NCBI GenBank assembly: GCA_947446335.1
Contig: CANFGA010000201.1
Location: 1-6,095 of the forward strand
From: Oxalobacteraceae bacterium
GTDB lineage: Bacteria > Pseudomonadota > Gammaproteobacteria > Burkholderiales > Burkholderiaceae_D
Direction of reading: 5' to 3'
DNA: 6,095 nucleotides
Part shown: positions 1 to 5,015 of the stretch, piece by piece
Layout of the letters: every line of letters begins with the position of its first letter
Numbering within the stretch: the stretch's first letter is position 1
Notes under the pieces: model-generated
Told to the model about the DNA's origin: nothing
The model's database searches: none
Seen by the model: the letters and a program-made list of their open reading frames with translations, nothing else
Made by a program: the position numbers and the translations under genes

Positions 1-2
1 AG

Positions 3-158
3 TACAAGCGCCACCAGGCACCGCCAGGCGTGAAGGTTGGCACTATGTCATTCCAGCGCGATTGGCGCTATCCGATCACCAATGGCTGGCATGTGATGCA
101 ACACAATCAGATGGTCACGCGATTGGCCGATGCTGCGGAGCACGACCAGCAATCTTGA
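3..158 (+). CDS. 3' end of an unidentified protein (partial)
   Basis: This is an open frame with no start inside the window, ending in TGA at 156-158. It gives 51 C-terminal residues, including the stretches GTMSFQRDWRYPITNGWHVM and RLADAAEHDQQS. I chose this frame over the neighbouring one, which is also open, because most of its third codon positions are G or C, as in the well-supported genes here. The tail looks soluble: rich in Trp, His and Gln, with no membrane segment. I do not recognise the family and assign no function. It converges on the YbiR-like transporter gene, with 105 bp between the two stop codons. Confidence 0.55.
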   Translation, partial: YKRHQAPPGVKVGTMSFQRDWRYPITNGWHVMQHNQMVTRLADAAEHDQQS

Positions 159-187
159 GCCAAGGTAAATAGTATGGGAACGATCCT

Positions 188-200
188 GCGCCAACGGCGC
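188..200. terminator. Weak hairpin between convergent genes
   Basis: A GCGCC-AAC-GGCGC stem-loop with a 5-bp perfect stem lies in the 105-bp gap between the left partial gene and the transporter gene. A second weak stem, TTTCT/AGAAA, sits at 210-226. Neither is followed by a proper T-run on either strand, so a role in ending transcription is only a guess from position. Confidence 0.2.
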
Positions 201-263
201 TAGTGCAACTTTCTGATATTGAGAAATTCACCAGCAGACTGCCGAGCATATTCCCGCGGCATC

Positions 264-1403
264 TCAAGGTCCACTCCTGCCGAACAAGATGAGGTAACCC
301 AGCACGGCGCCGATTGCCAGGAAGGGCATCGAATAGGCATGAAACACCAGCCATGCACGGCGGTCGCCGCTCATGCGCAGCGCGATCAGATTGGCCAGCG
401 AACCGACCATGAAACCAAAACCGCCGACATTGACGCCATAAGCGATCGCGCGCCAGTTGTTCGAGTATTCGGCCAGCGCTATCGCCGCCGGCACGTTGCT
501 GACGATCTGCGATGCCATCATGCTGGTCAGGTACAAATTGAGCGCCTGCTCCAAGCCTAATCCGGCCATCGCATTGCGCACGATGTCGAGGCCAGCGAGC
601 AGGCGCAAGTCGATGAACATCAGCACAAACACCAGCAACAAGCCCCAATCGAGGCTGGCCAGCACCCGCGCGCGCAGGGCCAGAAAAATCAGCAAGACCG
701 CCAGCACCGCCCATCCCTGGTAACGCAGGTCGGTCGCCACCAGAAACGGCAGATACAACGCGAGCGATAACCACAGCATTGGCACGTCGAGTTCCACCGG
801 TGGATGCTGTTTGTCACCGTCGCCCTGTATCGGCCGGCTGCCGAAGGCGCACGCCGTCACCGCCAGCAGCACTGCCATCAGCAACGCCACCATAGGCAGC
901 ATGTGCATCACGAATTGACCAAACGAGACCTGGGACAACTGCCACAGGAACAGGTTTTGCGGATTGCCGATCGGCGTCAGGGCCGAACCGGCATTGACCG
1001 CCAGCGCCTCGAACACGATCAGCTTGGTGGCTGGCATCTGCGTGATCCGGCAAATGCCCAGCGTCAGCGGCACCACGACGAACAGCGCCACATCGTTGGT
1101 CAGCACGGTCGACAACAGCGCCGCTGCCATCACCAGCCACAATGCAGCGGCGCGCTCGGTCGTCATCACGCCGATCAGGCGGCGCCCCAGCCAATGCATC
1201 GCGCCGCTCATTTCCAGGCCTTTGGTCAGGATCAGCAACCCGGTCAGCGCAGCGATCGTGTGCCAGTCGACCAGACCCGGATAGCTTGCGATCGCGCCTG
1301 GTTGCGCGAAGCTGAACAGGATCAGCGCTGCGAACATGATCAAAAAAAAATTGTCTGCGCGCAGATTGCGCAGCAGCGCCCGGACAGGATGGACGGTGGT
1401 CAT
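264..1403 (-). CDS. ybiR: YbiR-like inner-membrane anion transporter (ArsB/CitMHS superfamily)
   Basis: This 379-residue polytopic membrane protein closely resembles Escherichia coli YbiR (372 aa) in length and motifs; I recall the match rather than having aligned it. It belongs to the ion-transporter superfamily of ArsB, CitMHS and SLC13 carriers. Two pseudo-symmetric halves are visible. The first has TNDVALF (102-108) followed by NAGSALTPIGNPQN (137-150). The second has SNVP (302-305) followed by NVGGFGFMVGSLANLIALR (325-343). Paired Asn/Gly-rich loops of this kind form the substrate site in the superfamily. Roughly ten hydrophobic segments surround them, with a polar loop at 190-206. The frame is open further upstream, but I place the start at ATG 1401-1403: a GGAAAG ribosome binding site lies 7 nt before it, homology to YbiR begins there, and the upstream extension is basic and not membrane-like. 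The substrate is unknown; an inorganic or organic anion is the family expectation. It stands alone, convergent with the gene on its left. Confidence 0.88.
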   Translation of the reverse strand: MTTVHPVRALLRNLRADNFFLIMFAALILFSFAQPGAIASYPGLVDWHTIAALTGLLILTKGLEMSGAMHWLGRRLIGVMTTERAAALWLVMAAALLSTVLTNDVALFVVVPLTLGICRITQMPATKLIVFEALAVNAGSALTPIGNPQNLFLWQLSQVSFGQFVMHMLPMVALLMAVLLAVTACAFGSRPIQGDGDKQHPPVELDVPMLWLSLALYLPFLVATDLRYQGWAVLAVLLIFLALRARVLASLDWGLLLVFVLMFIDLRLLAGLDIVRNAMAGLGLEQALNLYLTSMMASQIVSNVPAAIALAEYSNNWRAIAYGVNVGGFGFMVGSLANLIALRMSGDRRAWLVFHAYSMPFLAIGAVLGYLILFGRSGP

Positions 1404-1554
1404 GGCGCCGCTTTCCATGTGCCTGCGCCTTGTACACCGGCGGGATCGATACGCTTCGCGATCAATAAAAATGGGGCGCAACGGGCCAGGAAATGGAGAT
1501 GCTTGATGATGATTAGTCCAACAAAAAGTCAAAGCAAGGTCACGGGTCGCGCGC

Positions 1555-1583
1555 ATTATATTTCTTTTTATGATTTTTATCAC
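1555..1583 (-). promoter_or_regulatory. Predicted sigma-70 promoter of the YbiR-like gene
   Basis: Read on the - strand, a perfect TATAAT -10 (1555-1560) is separated by 17 bp from GTGATA (1578-1583), which matches the TTGACA -35 consensus at four of six positions. Transcription would start near 1548 and leave a leader of about 145 nt before ATG 1403. The element is predicted from sequence only. Confidence 0.5.
1571..1582. promoter_or_regulatory. FNR/CRP-like dyad TGAT-N4-ATCA
   Basis: The sequence TGATTTTTATCA is a perfect dyad that matches the core of the FNR/Anr box (TTGAT-N4-ATCAA) at eight of ten positions; only the outermost T and A differ. It overlaps the predicted -35 and spacer of the transporter promoter. 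At that position a bound regulator would be expected to repress rather than activate transcription toward the transporter. AT-rich DNA produces such dyads by chance, so this is a candidate only. Confidence 0.3.
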
Positions 1584-1605
1584 GCGCTAACAAACAGGGA
1601 AAATA

Positions 1606-1640
1606 TCGATGGAAAAGCTCCTGCTTTTATCTGAAATCGA
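1606..1640 (+). repeat. Nested inverted repeat over the small-ORF start
   Basis: The outer arms TCGAT (1606-1610) and ATCGA (1636-1640) enclose the perfect inner stem AAAAGC (1613-1618), TCCT loop, GCTTTT (1623-1628). The ATG at 1609 falls in the outer left arm. The stem is AT-rich and its stability is uncertain. Confidence 0.4.
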
Positions 1641-1734
1641 GGATGCCCGTCTCATCGGGCGACATCTTTATCTAAAACTGCCGTTGCTCAGCAACATCAT
1701 GCATTTCATGTTGGGTAGCGCACGGACCGGCTGA
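1609..1734 (+). CDS. Possible small ORF, 41 aa
   Basis: ATG at 1609 opens a 41-residue frame ending in TGA 1732-1734, too short for usual gene finders. It has an AGGGA ribosome binding site ending at 1600, 8 nt before the start. The peptide begins MEKLLLLSEIEDARLIGRHL and continues through a leucine-rich middle to the tail MLGSARTG. It is mildly amphipathic with no clear signal peptide or membrane helix. The start codon lies inside a nested inverted repeat (1606-1640) that could hide it in the mRNA. Against it being a gene: no recognised family, no convincing + strand promoter, and the same DNA folds into several dyads that may be the real feature. Confidence 0.25.
   Translation: MEKLLLLSEIEDARLIGRHLYLKLPLLSNIMHFMLGSARTG
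1642..1671 (+). terminator. Hairpin with T-rich tail, possible terminator
   Basis: GCCCG (1645-1649) and CGGGC (1656-1660) form a perfect 5-bp stem around a 6-base loop. GAT (1642-1644) and ATC (1664-1666) can extend it across a 3-nt bulge. TTTAT follows directly (1667-1671). It looks like a short intrinsic terminator or attenuator for + strand transcripts, but it lies inside the possible 41-codon ORF, so the two readings compete. Confidence 0.25.
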
Positions 1735-1939
1735 CCATTGCCTTGTGTAAACTTGAAAAAAGATGAGACAGGTCGATTGCGCCTTGCAAGCGGAGGCCTT
1801 GATCGTCTTTTCGATTGGATACATCTTGTAATATTACTTACCAGAATGCTCTGGATTCAGAGAGTTGCCCCCTGTTTAATGGAAGCATAGTTTCAGCAAG
1901 CAGATGTATTTTATTTTTACCATCATTTTAGGAGCCCAC

Positions 1940-2293
1940 ATGAATAACAAAGCAATTCTCTCAGCCTTGATGTCCGCTTGCCTCACGTTGAGCACTTCCG
2001 CCTTCGCACAAAATGATCATCGCGGCAACGACGGCAACGACCGCAATGAACAGGTCAAACATGGACAAAATCACAAAGGCAAAAAGAATCGCGGCGCCGG
2101 CCCGAAACATGACATGCACAAGGGTGGACGTCTTTCCAATGAATATCGCGGCAACAAATATGTCGTCAACGACTGGCGCGGCCGCCATCTGAGCGCGCCT
2201 CCGCGTGGCTCGCACTGGGTTCAGACCGGCGGCGACTATGTTCTGGTGGCCATTGCCAGCGGCGTCATCGCTCAAGTGTTGCTGAACAACTGA
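1940..2293 (+). CDS. RcnB-family periplasmic protein (Ni/Co homeostasis type)
   Basis: This 117-residue exported protein starts at ATG 1940, where an AGGAG ribosome binding site lies 5 nt upstream; an earlier in-frame ATG at 1904 would put the signal peptide out of place. The signal peptide spans residues 1-23, with cleavage likely after AFA. A basic, Gly/Asn/His-rich linker covers residues 24-63. The conserved RcnB domain covers 64-114, with NEYRGNKYVVNDWRGRHL (67-84), the SAPPRG-HWV segment and GGDYVLVAIASGVI (97-110). In E. coli, RcnB is a periplasmic partner that tunes nickel and cobalt efflux by RcnA. Many proteobacterial relatives have only the domain and no proven metal role. The histidines in the linker could bind metal, but that is inference. 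No RcnA-type exporter or RcnR regulator lies nearby. The gene is convergent with the TPR gene. Confidence 0.85.
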   Translation: MNNKAILSALMSACLTLSTSAFAQNDHRGNDGNDRNEQVKHGQNHKGKKNRGAGPKHDMHKGGRLSNEYRGNKYVVNDWRGRHLSAPPRGSHWVQTGGDYVLVAIASGVIAQVLLNN

Positions 2294-2315
2294 CAATAGT
2301 TCACGTGCCGACAGA

Positions 2316-2361
2316 GCCTGCATCAAACTGTGCAGGCCACGATTTGCGCTATCGTTTCTTT
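2316..2361 (+). terminator. Tandem hairpins after the rcnB-like gene
   Basis: The perfect 7-bp stem GCCTGCA (2316-2322) / TGCAGGC (2331-2337) has an 8-base loop. It is followed at once by the 5-bp stem ACGAT (2339-2343) / ATCGT (2351-2355) and then TTCTTT (2356-2361). The pair lies in the 132-bp gap between convergent stop codons and probably ends the rcnB-like transcript. On the - strand there is no T-run, so use by the TPR gene is less likely. Confidence 0.45.
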
Positions 2362-2425
2362 GGCGCCCGCATAATCGATGGTCAGAACTTGGTTTGAACA
2401 ACGGAAATTCCAGTCTTCGCCGCAA

Positions 2426-3826
2426 CTAACGCTCCTGCTGCCAGACCGTGAGCGCCTTGACGACATCAAGAACCACCGTTGGCCAGTTCGCTCCGGGTTG
2501 TTGCCGAAACAGACGCATGCCATCCGGATACCATGGCGTATCGCTGCGCCCGATCAGCCAACGCCAGTCGGTTTGCTGGTCCGGCAATAATACCCAGCAT
2601 GGCGTACCAATGCTGCCCGCCAGATGCGCCACGGCGGTATCGACGCTGATGACCAGATCGAGACTGGCTACGACAGCGGCCGTATCAGCAAAATCCTGCA
2701 AGTGACTACCCAGATTCAGCAGATGCATGCCCGGCGGAGCATGTTGCGCCTCTTCTTCGCCGGCGCCTTTCTGCAGGCTGACGAAAGTAATACCAGTCAA
2801 TCCTGCCAGCGGCGCAAGCTGTGCCAACCCGGCGAGCGAATGCGTTGCATCGTTGTCGAAACGGGGATTTCCTTTCCATGCCAGGCCAACCAGGCAGCAC
2901 GATGCTGGCAAGCGGCAGGACCAATGCCGCAGGCGTTCAGGGTCCGGCATCAAATAAGGAATGCTGGCCGGGATGGTCTCCAAGCGTGTGCCGCAATGAT
3001 AGGGAAGACTCAACGGTGGGGTCCAGAAATCCCAGTTGGATACGGGAACGTCATCGTTGAACGAATACACTGTATCGACGCCGGTCAGCGTGCCAAACAG
3101 CGTTTTCAGCGCCGGATGGCAGATGATGTCCACTCGCGCCGTACCGCGCATTTTCAATACATGGGCATAGCGGCAAAATTGGATCATGTCGCCGTGACCA
3201 GCCTCAAAACCGATCACGATGGACTTGCCAGCAAGCTCTTCCCCTTGCCAGCGCGGGCAGGTGAAATGGTTTTCCAGAATCAGATACCAGTCGCGCGCTT
3301 CAAAGCAATACCAGCCTTCTTCGAAGCGCCCCTGACGCAACAGGAGACAGCCCAGGTTGAAGCGCGCTCTGGCATACAGGCTGTCTGCGCGCAGCGCAGC
3401 GCGCAGAGCGCGCTCGGCTTCGTCCTCACGCTGCATCTGTGCCAGCAACACGCCCAGATTTGACCACGCGAGCGGAGATTCCGGCGCCAGTTGCAGCGCC
3501 TGCCTGTTAATCACTTCCGCTTCGTCAAAGCGCTGGCAGCGCATCAGCAGCGCAGCCAGATTCAGGTGTATCTCGGCATTCGCGGGCTGAAAATCGAGCG
3601 CATGCCGATAATAGATTTCGGCAGCAGTACAAGCTCCGGCCTGATCCCGCAACCAGCCCATGTTGGCCAGCGCCTCAGCCAGGCAAGGGTCCAGCGCCAA
3701 TGCTTTCAAATAGCAACGCTCGGCGCTGGCGACATCGCCGGCGGCGAGATGCCGATTCCCCTCAAGAAACCATGTTTCGGCCGTGTCCGGCACCTTGTCA
3801 GTCATCGATTCCATCCGAAAGCCCAT
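2426..3826 (-). CDS. TPR-repeat protein with GT9-like glycosyltransferase domain
   Basis: This 466-residue soluble protein has two parts. Residues 16-180 form about five tetratricopeptide repeats of 32-34 residues, with spaced N-L-G/A and A-L-P signatures such as AWSNLGVLLAQ and ARFNLGCLLLRQGRFEEGW. Residues 200-445 resemble the glycosyltransferase domain common in bacterial TPR proteins related to family GT9. Visible motifs are GHGDMIQFCRY (210-220), VGLAWKGNPRF (313-323), SVDTAVAHLAGSIGTPCWVL (394-413) and WYPDGMRLFRQ (432-442). There is no signal peptide or membrane segment, so it is probably cytoplasmic. Relatives are annotated as glycosyltransferases acting on surface proteins or polysaccharides; the substrate here is unknown. 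The start is uncertain: ATG at 3826, 3814 and 3805 are all in frame, and none has a strong ribosome binding site; 3805 has GGA 5 nt upstream. It lacks an operon partner, having a convergent gene behind it and a divergent one ahead. Confidence 0.82.
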   Translation of the reverse strand: MGFRMESMTDKVPDTAETWFLEGNRHLAAGDVASAERCYLKALALDPCLAEALANMGWLRDQAGACTAAEIYYRHALDFQPANAEIHLNLAALLMRCQRFDEAEVINRQALQLAPESPLAWSNLGVLLAQMQREDEAERALRAALRADSLYARARFNLGCLLLRQGRFEEGWYCFEARDWYLILENHFTCPRWQGEELAGKSIVIGFEAGHGDMIQFCRYAHVLKMRGTARVDIICHPALKTLFGTLTGVDTVYSFNDDVPVSNWDFWTPPLSLPYHCGTRLETIPASIPYLMPDPERLRHWSCRLPASCCLVGLAWKGNPRFDNDATHSLAGLAQLAPLAGLTGITFVSLQKGAGEEEAQHAPPGMHLLNLGSHLQDFADTAAVVASLDLVISVDTAVAHLAGSIGTPCWVLLPDQQTDWRWLIGRSDTPWYPDGMRLFRQQPGANWPTVVLDVVKALTVWQQER

Positions 3827-3860
3827 TCAAAATCCGATCGAGATGCACACCAGTCGGGTA

Positions 3861-3875
3861 CCTTGCTGATCAAGG
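3861..3875. repeat. Inverted repeat upstream of the TPR gene
   Basis: CCTTG-CTGAT-CAAGG is a 5-bp perfect dyad 35 bp upstream of the first possible start of the TPR gene. It could be a regulator site or a leader hairpin; nothing in the sequence decides between these. Confidence 0.25.
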
Positions 3876-3908
3876 CGCGCGGCGGCGGCTGGCATTTTGC
3901 CGCATGGC

Positions 3909-3937
3909 TTGATGACCCAAAACTCAAGTCATGTATT
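3909..3937 (+). promoter_or_regulatory. Possible sigma-70 promoter for the 72-aa gene
   Basis: TTGATG (3909-3914) and TGTATT (3932-3937) are separated by 17 bp, each matching its consensus at four of six positions. Transcription would start near 3944 and leave a leader of about 136 nt. This competes with the sigma-28-like element further downstream. Confidence 0.2.
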
Positions 3938-3972
3938 TTTCCATCATGCACCTTCAGAAACAGCGAATCGCA

Positions 3973-3980
3973 ACCGATAA
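3973..3980 (+). promoter_or_regulatory. Sigma-28-like -10 element
   Basis: ACCGATAA matches the flagellar sigma-28 (FliA) -10 consensus GCCGATAA at seven of eight positions, including the whole CCGATAA core. The matching -35 (TAAAGTTT, 11 bp upstream) would fall at 3954-3961, where only a poor match is present. It is therefore a half-supported candidate, about 100 nt upstream of the 72-aa gene. Confidence 0.25.
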
Positions 3981-4079
3981 CAGAGTCGATCCTTATTTTT
4001 GTGTTGCATCTGCAGCCGATGGCGCATCGCGCTGCGGATGACCCGATCTGCCAATCTACCGTTTTTGAAAGGACTCATC

Positions 4080-4298
4080 ATGGCTATCAGCCCAGTCGCC
4101 TCCAGTGGCGCCACATCCAACGCGCAATCGCTTGCCATCGTTGCCCAGGCCGAAGCTAAAGCTGCCAACCAGCAAGCGCTGGTCAACGCACAGAACCAGA
4201 GTCAGGATGAAAACCCGGTCTCACAGGTACCGGCGGCCAAACCTTCCGTCAACAGCAGTGGCCAAGCCATCGGCACCACAATCAACGTCACCGCCTGA
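4080..4298 (+). CDS. Small Ala/Gln-rich protein, 72 aa, unknown function
   Basis: The start at ATG 4080 is well supported by AAAGGA (4068-4073), 6 nt upstream; the frame is open further back, but the codons there look non-coding. The 72-residue product has no signal peptide or membrane helix. Residues 13-40 are Ala/Gln-rich and likely helical (AQSLAIVAQAEAKAANQQAL). A polar, Pro-containing linker covers 41-58, and the tail is GQAIGTTINVTA. The layout of a short Ala/Gln helix plus a terminal G-x-x-I-x-x-x-I-N-V-T/A tail recalls the YjfB family of putative motility proteins, but the similarity is weak and from memory. The gene stands alone, divergent from the TPR gene and closed by a strong hairpin. 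I am confident it is a gene and not confident of any role. Confidence 0.7.
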   Translation: MAISPVASSGATSNAQSLAIVAQAEAKAANQQALVNAQNQSQDENPVSQVPAAKPSVNSSGQAIGTTINVTA

Positions 4299-4322
4299 AC
4301 ATCTCTGTAGATTTCTGATCTG

Positions 4323-4347
4323 ACCCCGGCGGCGCCGCTGCCGGGGT
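4323..4347 (+). terminator. Strong GC hairpin after the 72-aa gene
   Basis: ACCCCGGC (4323-4330) and GCCGGGGT (4340-4347) form a perfect 8-bp stem around a 9-base GC-rich loop, 24 bp after the stop codon. Only TTGAC follows rather than a T-run, so it may end transcription inefficiently or act mainly as a 3' stabilising structure. It separates the 72-aa gene from the marR unit. Confidence 0.55.
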
Positions 4348-4420
4348 TGACTGCAGTACTGTCCCCAGCCTTCGCAGCGCTTTTTCCGATAAATTTTGAT
4401 CGCCAGCAATGCATTCAGTT

Positions 4421-4450
4421 TTGCCGTATATTCTTGCCTAGGCAAATAAT
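4421..4450 (+). promoter_or_regulatory. Predicted promoter of the marR-efflux operon
   Basis: TTGCCG (4421-4426; four of six to TTGACA) and AATAAT (4445-4450; five of six to TATAAT) lie 18 bp apart. Transcription would begin near 4457, only about 6 nt before the first start codon of the regulator, so the message may be nearly leaderless. TATATT at 4427-4432 is an alternative -10 but has no matching -35. Confidence 0.4.
4434..4445. promoter_or_regulatory. Palindromic MarR operator candidate
   Basis: TTGCCTAGGCAA is a perfect 12-bp palindrome that fills the spacer of the predicted promoter and touches its -10, 17 bp before the regulator's start codon. MarR-family dimers typically bind such short palindromes and block their own promoter. 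This exact type of TTGCC/GGCAA site fits autorepression of marR together with the downstream efflux genes. I saw no second copy in the window. Confidence 0.6.
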
Positions 4451-4462
4451 TAACGGCAACCA

Positions 4463-5005
4463 ATGAAGTCACCGCTCCCCCTTTTTTTGGCTGCAAACTA
4501 TCGGATGGAAGATAGCGTTGGCTATCTGCTGAGCCGCGCGCGCGCCATGCTGGCCAAGTCGCTCGACACCGCGCTCATCGACAGCGGCGTCACGCATGCC
4601 CAAGGTGGCGTGCTCTTGTTGCTTGCCAGCGGCAATTACATGACTGCCGCTGATCTGGTACGTGAAGTCTACACAGATGCAGCCTCGATGACTCGCATGC
4701 TCAATCGCCTGCAAAAACGCGGTCTGGTTGAGCGCGTAGCCAATACCGACGACCGGCGTCAGATGCGATTGCAACTCACTGCCGAAGGGGCGCTGCTGGC
4801 AGCGCGCATGCCACCGATCATGGCAGCCGTGCTCAGTGAGCAATTTTCAGGCTTCAGTGCCGAAGAAGTCGGGTTCCTCAAGTCCCTGCTGCGCAAGCTG
4901 ACGCAATGCAACACGCCGGCATGTGCCGGCAGTGCCACCCAGAAACCCGTTGGCATGGCAACGCCGCCAGCTACCGCCGCCACCTTGACAAAAAAGATTG
5001 CCTGA
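4463..5005 (+). CDS. MarR-family transcriptional regulator
   Basis: This 180-residue winged-helix repressor has the helix-turn-helix at residues 61-86 (TAADLVREVYTDAASMTRML onward) and the wing at 91-107, with the hallmark D-R-R of the family at 97-99 (NTDDRRQMRLQL). The flanking helices at 16-45 and 108-148 would form the dimer interface. I take ATG 4463 as the start because residues 12-23 (NYRMEDSVGYLL) look like the conserved N-terminal segment of relatives that sit beside efflux genes. There is no clear ribosome binding site; ATG 4505 is the alternative. The C-terminal 30 residues are Ala/Thr/Pro-rich and probably disordered, longer than in most MarR proteins. It lies 10 bp before the efflux lipoprotein gene, so it most likely represses that operon until a small, probably aromatic or lipophilic ligand binds. 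The ligand is not predictable from sequence. Confidence 0.9.
   Translation: MKSPLPLFLAANYRMEDSVGYLLSRARAMLAKSLDTALIDSGVTHAQGGVLLLLASGNYMTAADLVREVYTDAASMTRMLNRLQKRGLVERVANTDDRRQMRLQLTAEGALLAARMPPIMAAVLSEQFSGFSAEEVGFLKSLLRKLTQCNTPACAGSATQKPVGMATPPATAATLTKKIA
4915..4930. repeat. Perfect inverted repeat in the 3' part of marR
   Basis: GCCGGCA and TGCCGGC are perfect 7-bp arms separated by TG, within codons 151-156 of the regulator. This is a very GC-rich dyad in the variable tail region, and could be a pause site or chance. Confidence 0.4.
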
Positions 5006-5015
5006 ACAATAGATC

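Larger units (their letters stand above)
1404..1939. other. 536-bp divergent intergenic region
   Basis: This is the longest stretch without a firm gene, lying between the divergent transporter and rcnB-like genes. Besides the promoter and dyad at 1555-1583 and a possible 41-codon ORF at 1609-1734, it holds several small inverted repeats: GTTGCT-C-AGCAAC (1683-1695), the palindrome GTAATATTAC (1828-1837) and CCAGA-ATGC-TCTGG (1841-1854). A C5 tract lies at 1867-1871. The part from about 1740 to 1930 is noticeably more AT-rich than the genes. I could not settle on a promoter for the rcnB-like gene: TTTAAT (1875-1880) is a fair -10, but there is no good -35 at the right distance. Confidence 0.6.

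Noticed and set aside
1404..1583. A 60-residue N-terminal extension of the YbiR-like protein
   Set aside because: It is basic and Cys/His-containing, unlike a transporter N-terminus, and overlaps the predicted promoter region; ATG 1403 has a good ribosome binding site and matches family length.
804..1634. A 276-codon open frame on the + strand, opposite the transporter gene
   Set aside because: It is the antisense of the well-supported YbiR-like gene; the product is Arg/His/Gln-rich low-complexity protein typical of shadow frames in GC-rich DNA.
1904..1939. A 12-residue upstream extension of the RcnB-like protein
   Set aside because: ATG 1940 has AGGAG at 5 nt and gives a clean signal peptide; the upstream codons overlap that ribosome binding site.
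3390..3416. GCGC-rich, repeat-like stretch in the TPR gene
   Set aside because: It is explained by Ala/Arg/Leu codons of a TPR helix (ALRAALRA) and is not an independent repeat.
2624..3463. A 279-codon open frame on the + strand, opposite the TPR gene
   Set aside because: It lies wholly antisense to the TPR-glycosyltransferase and has no recognisable motif or ribosome binding site support.
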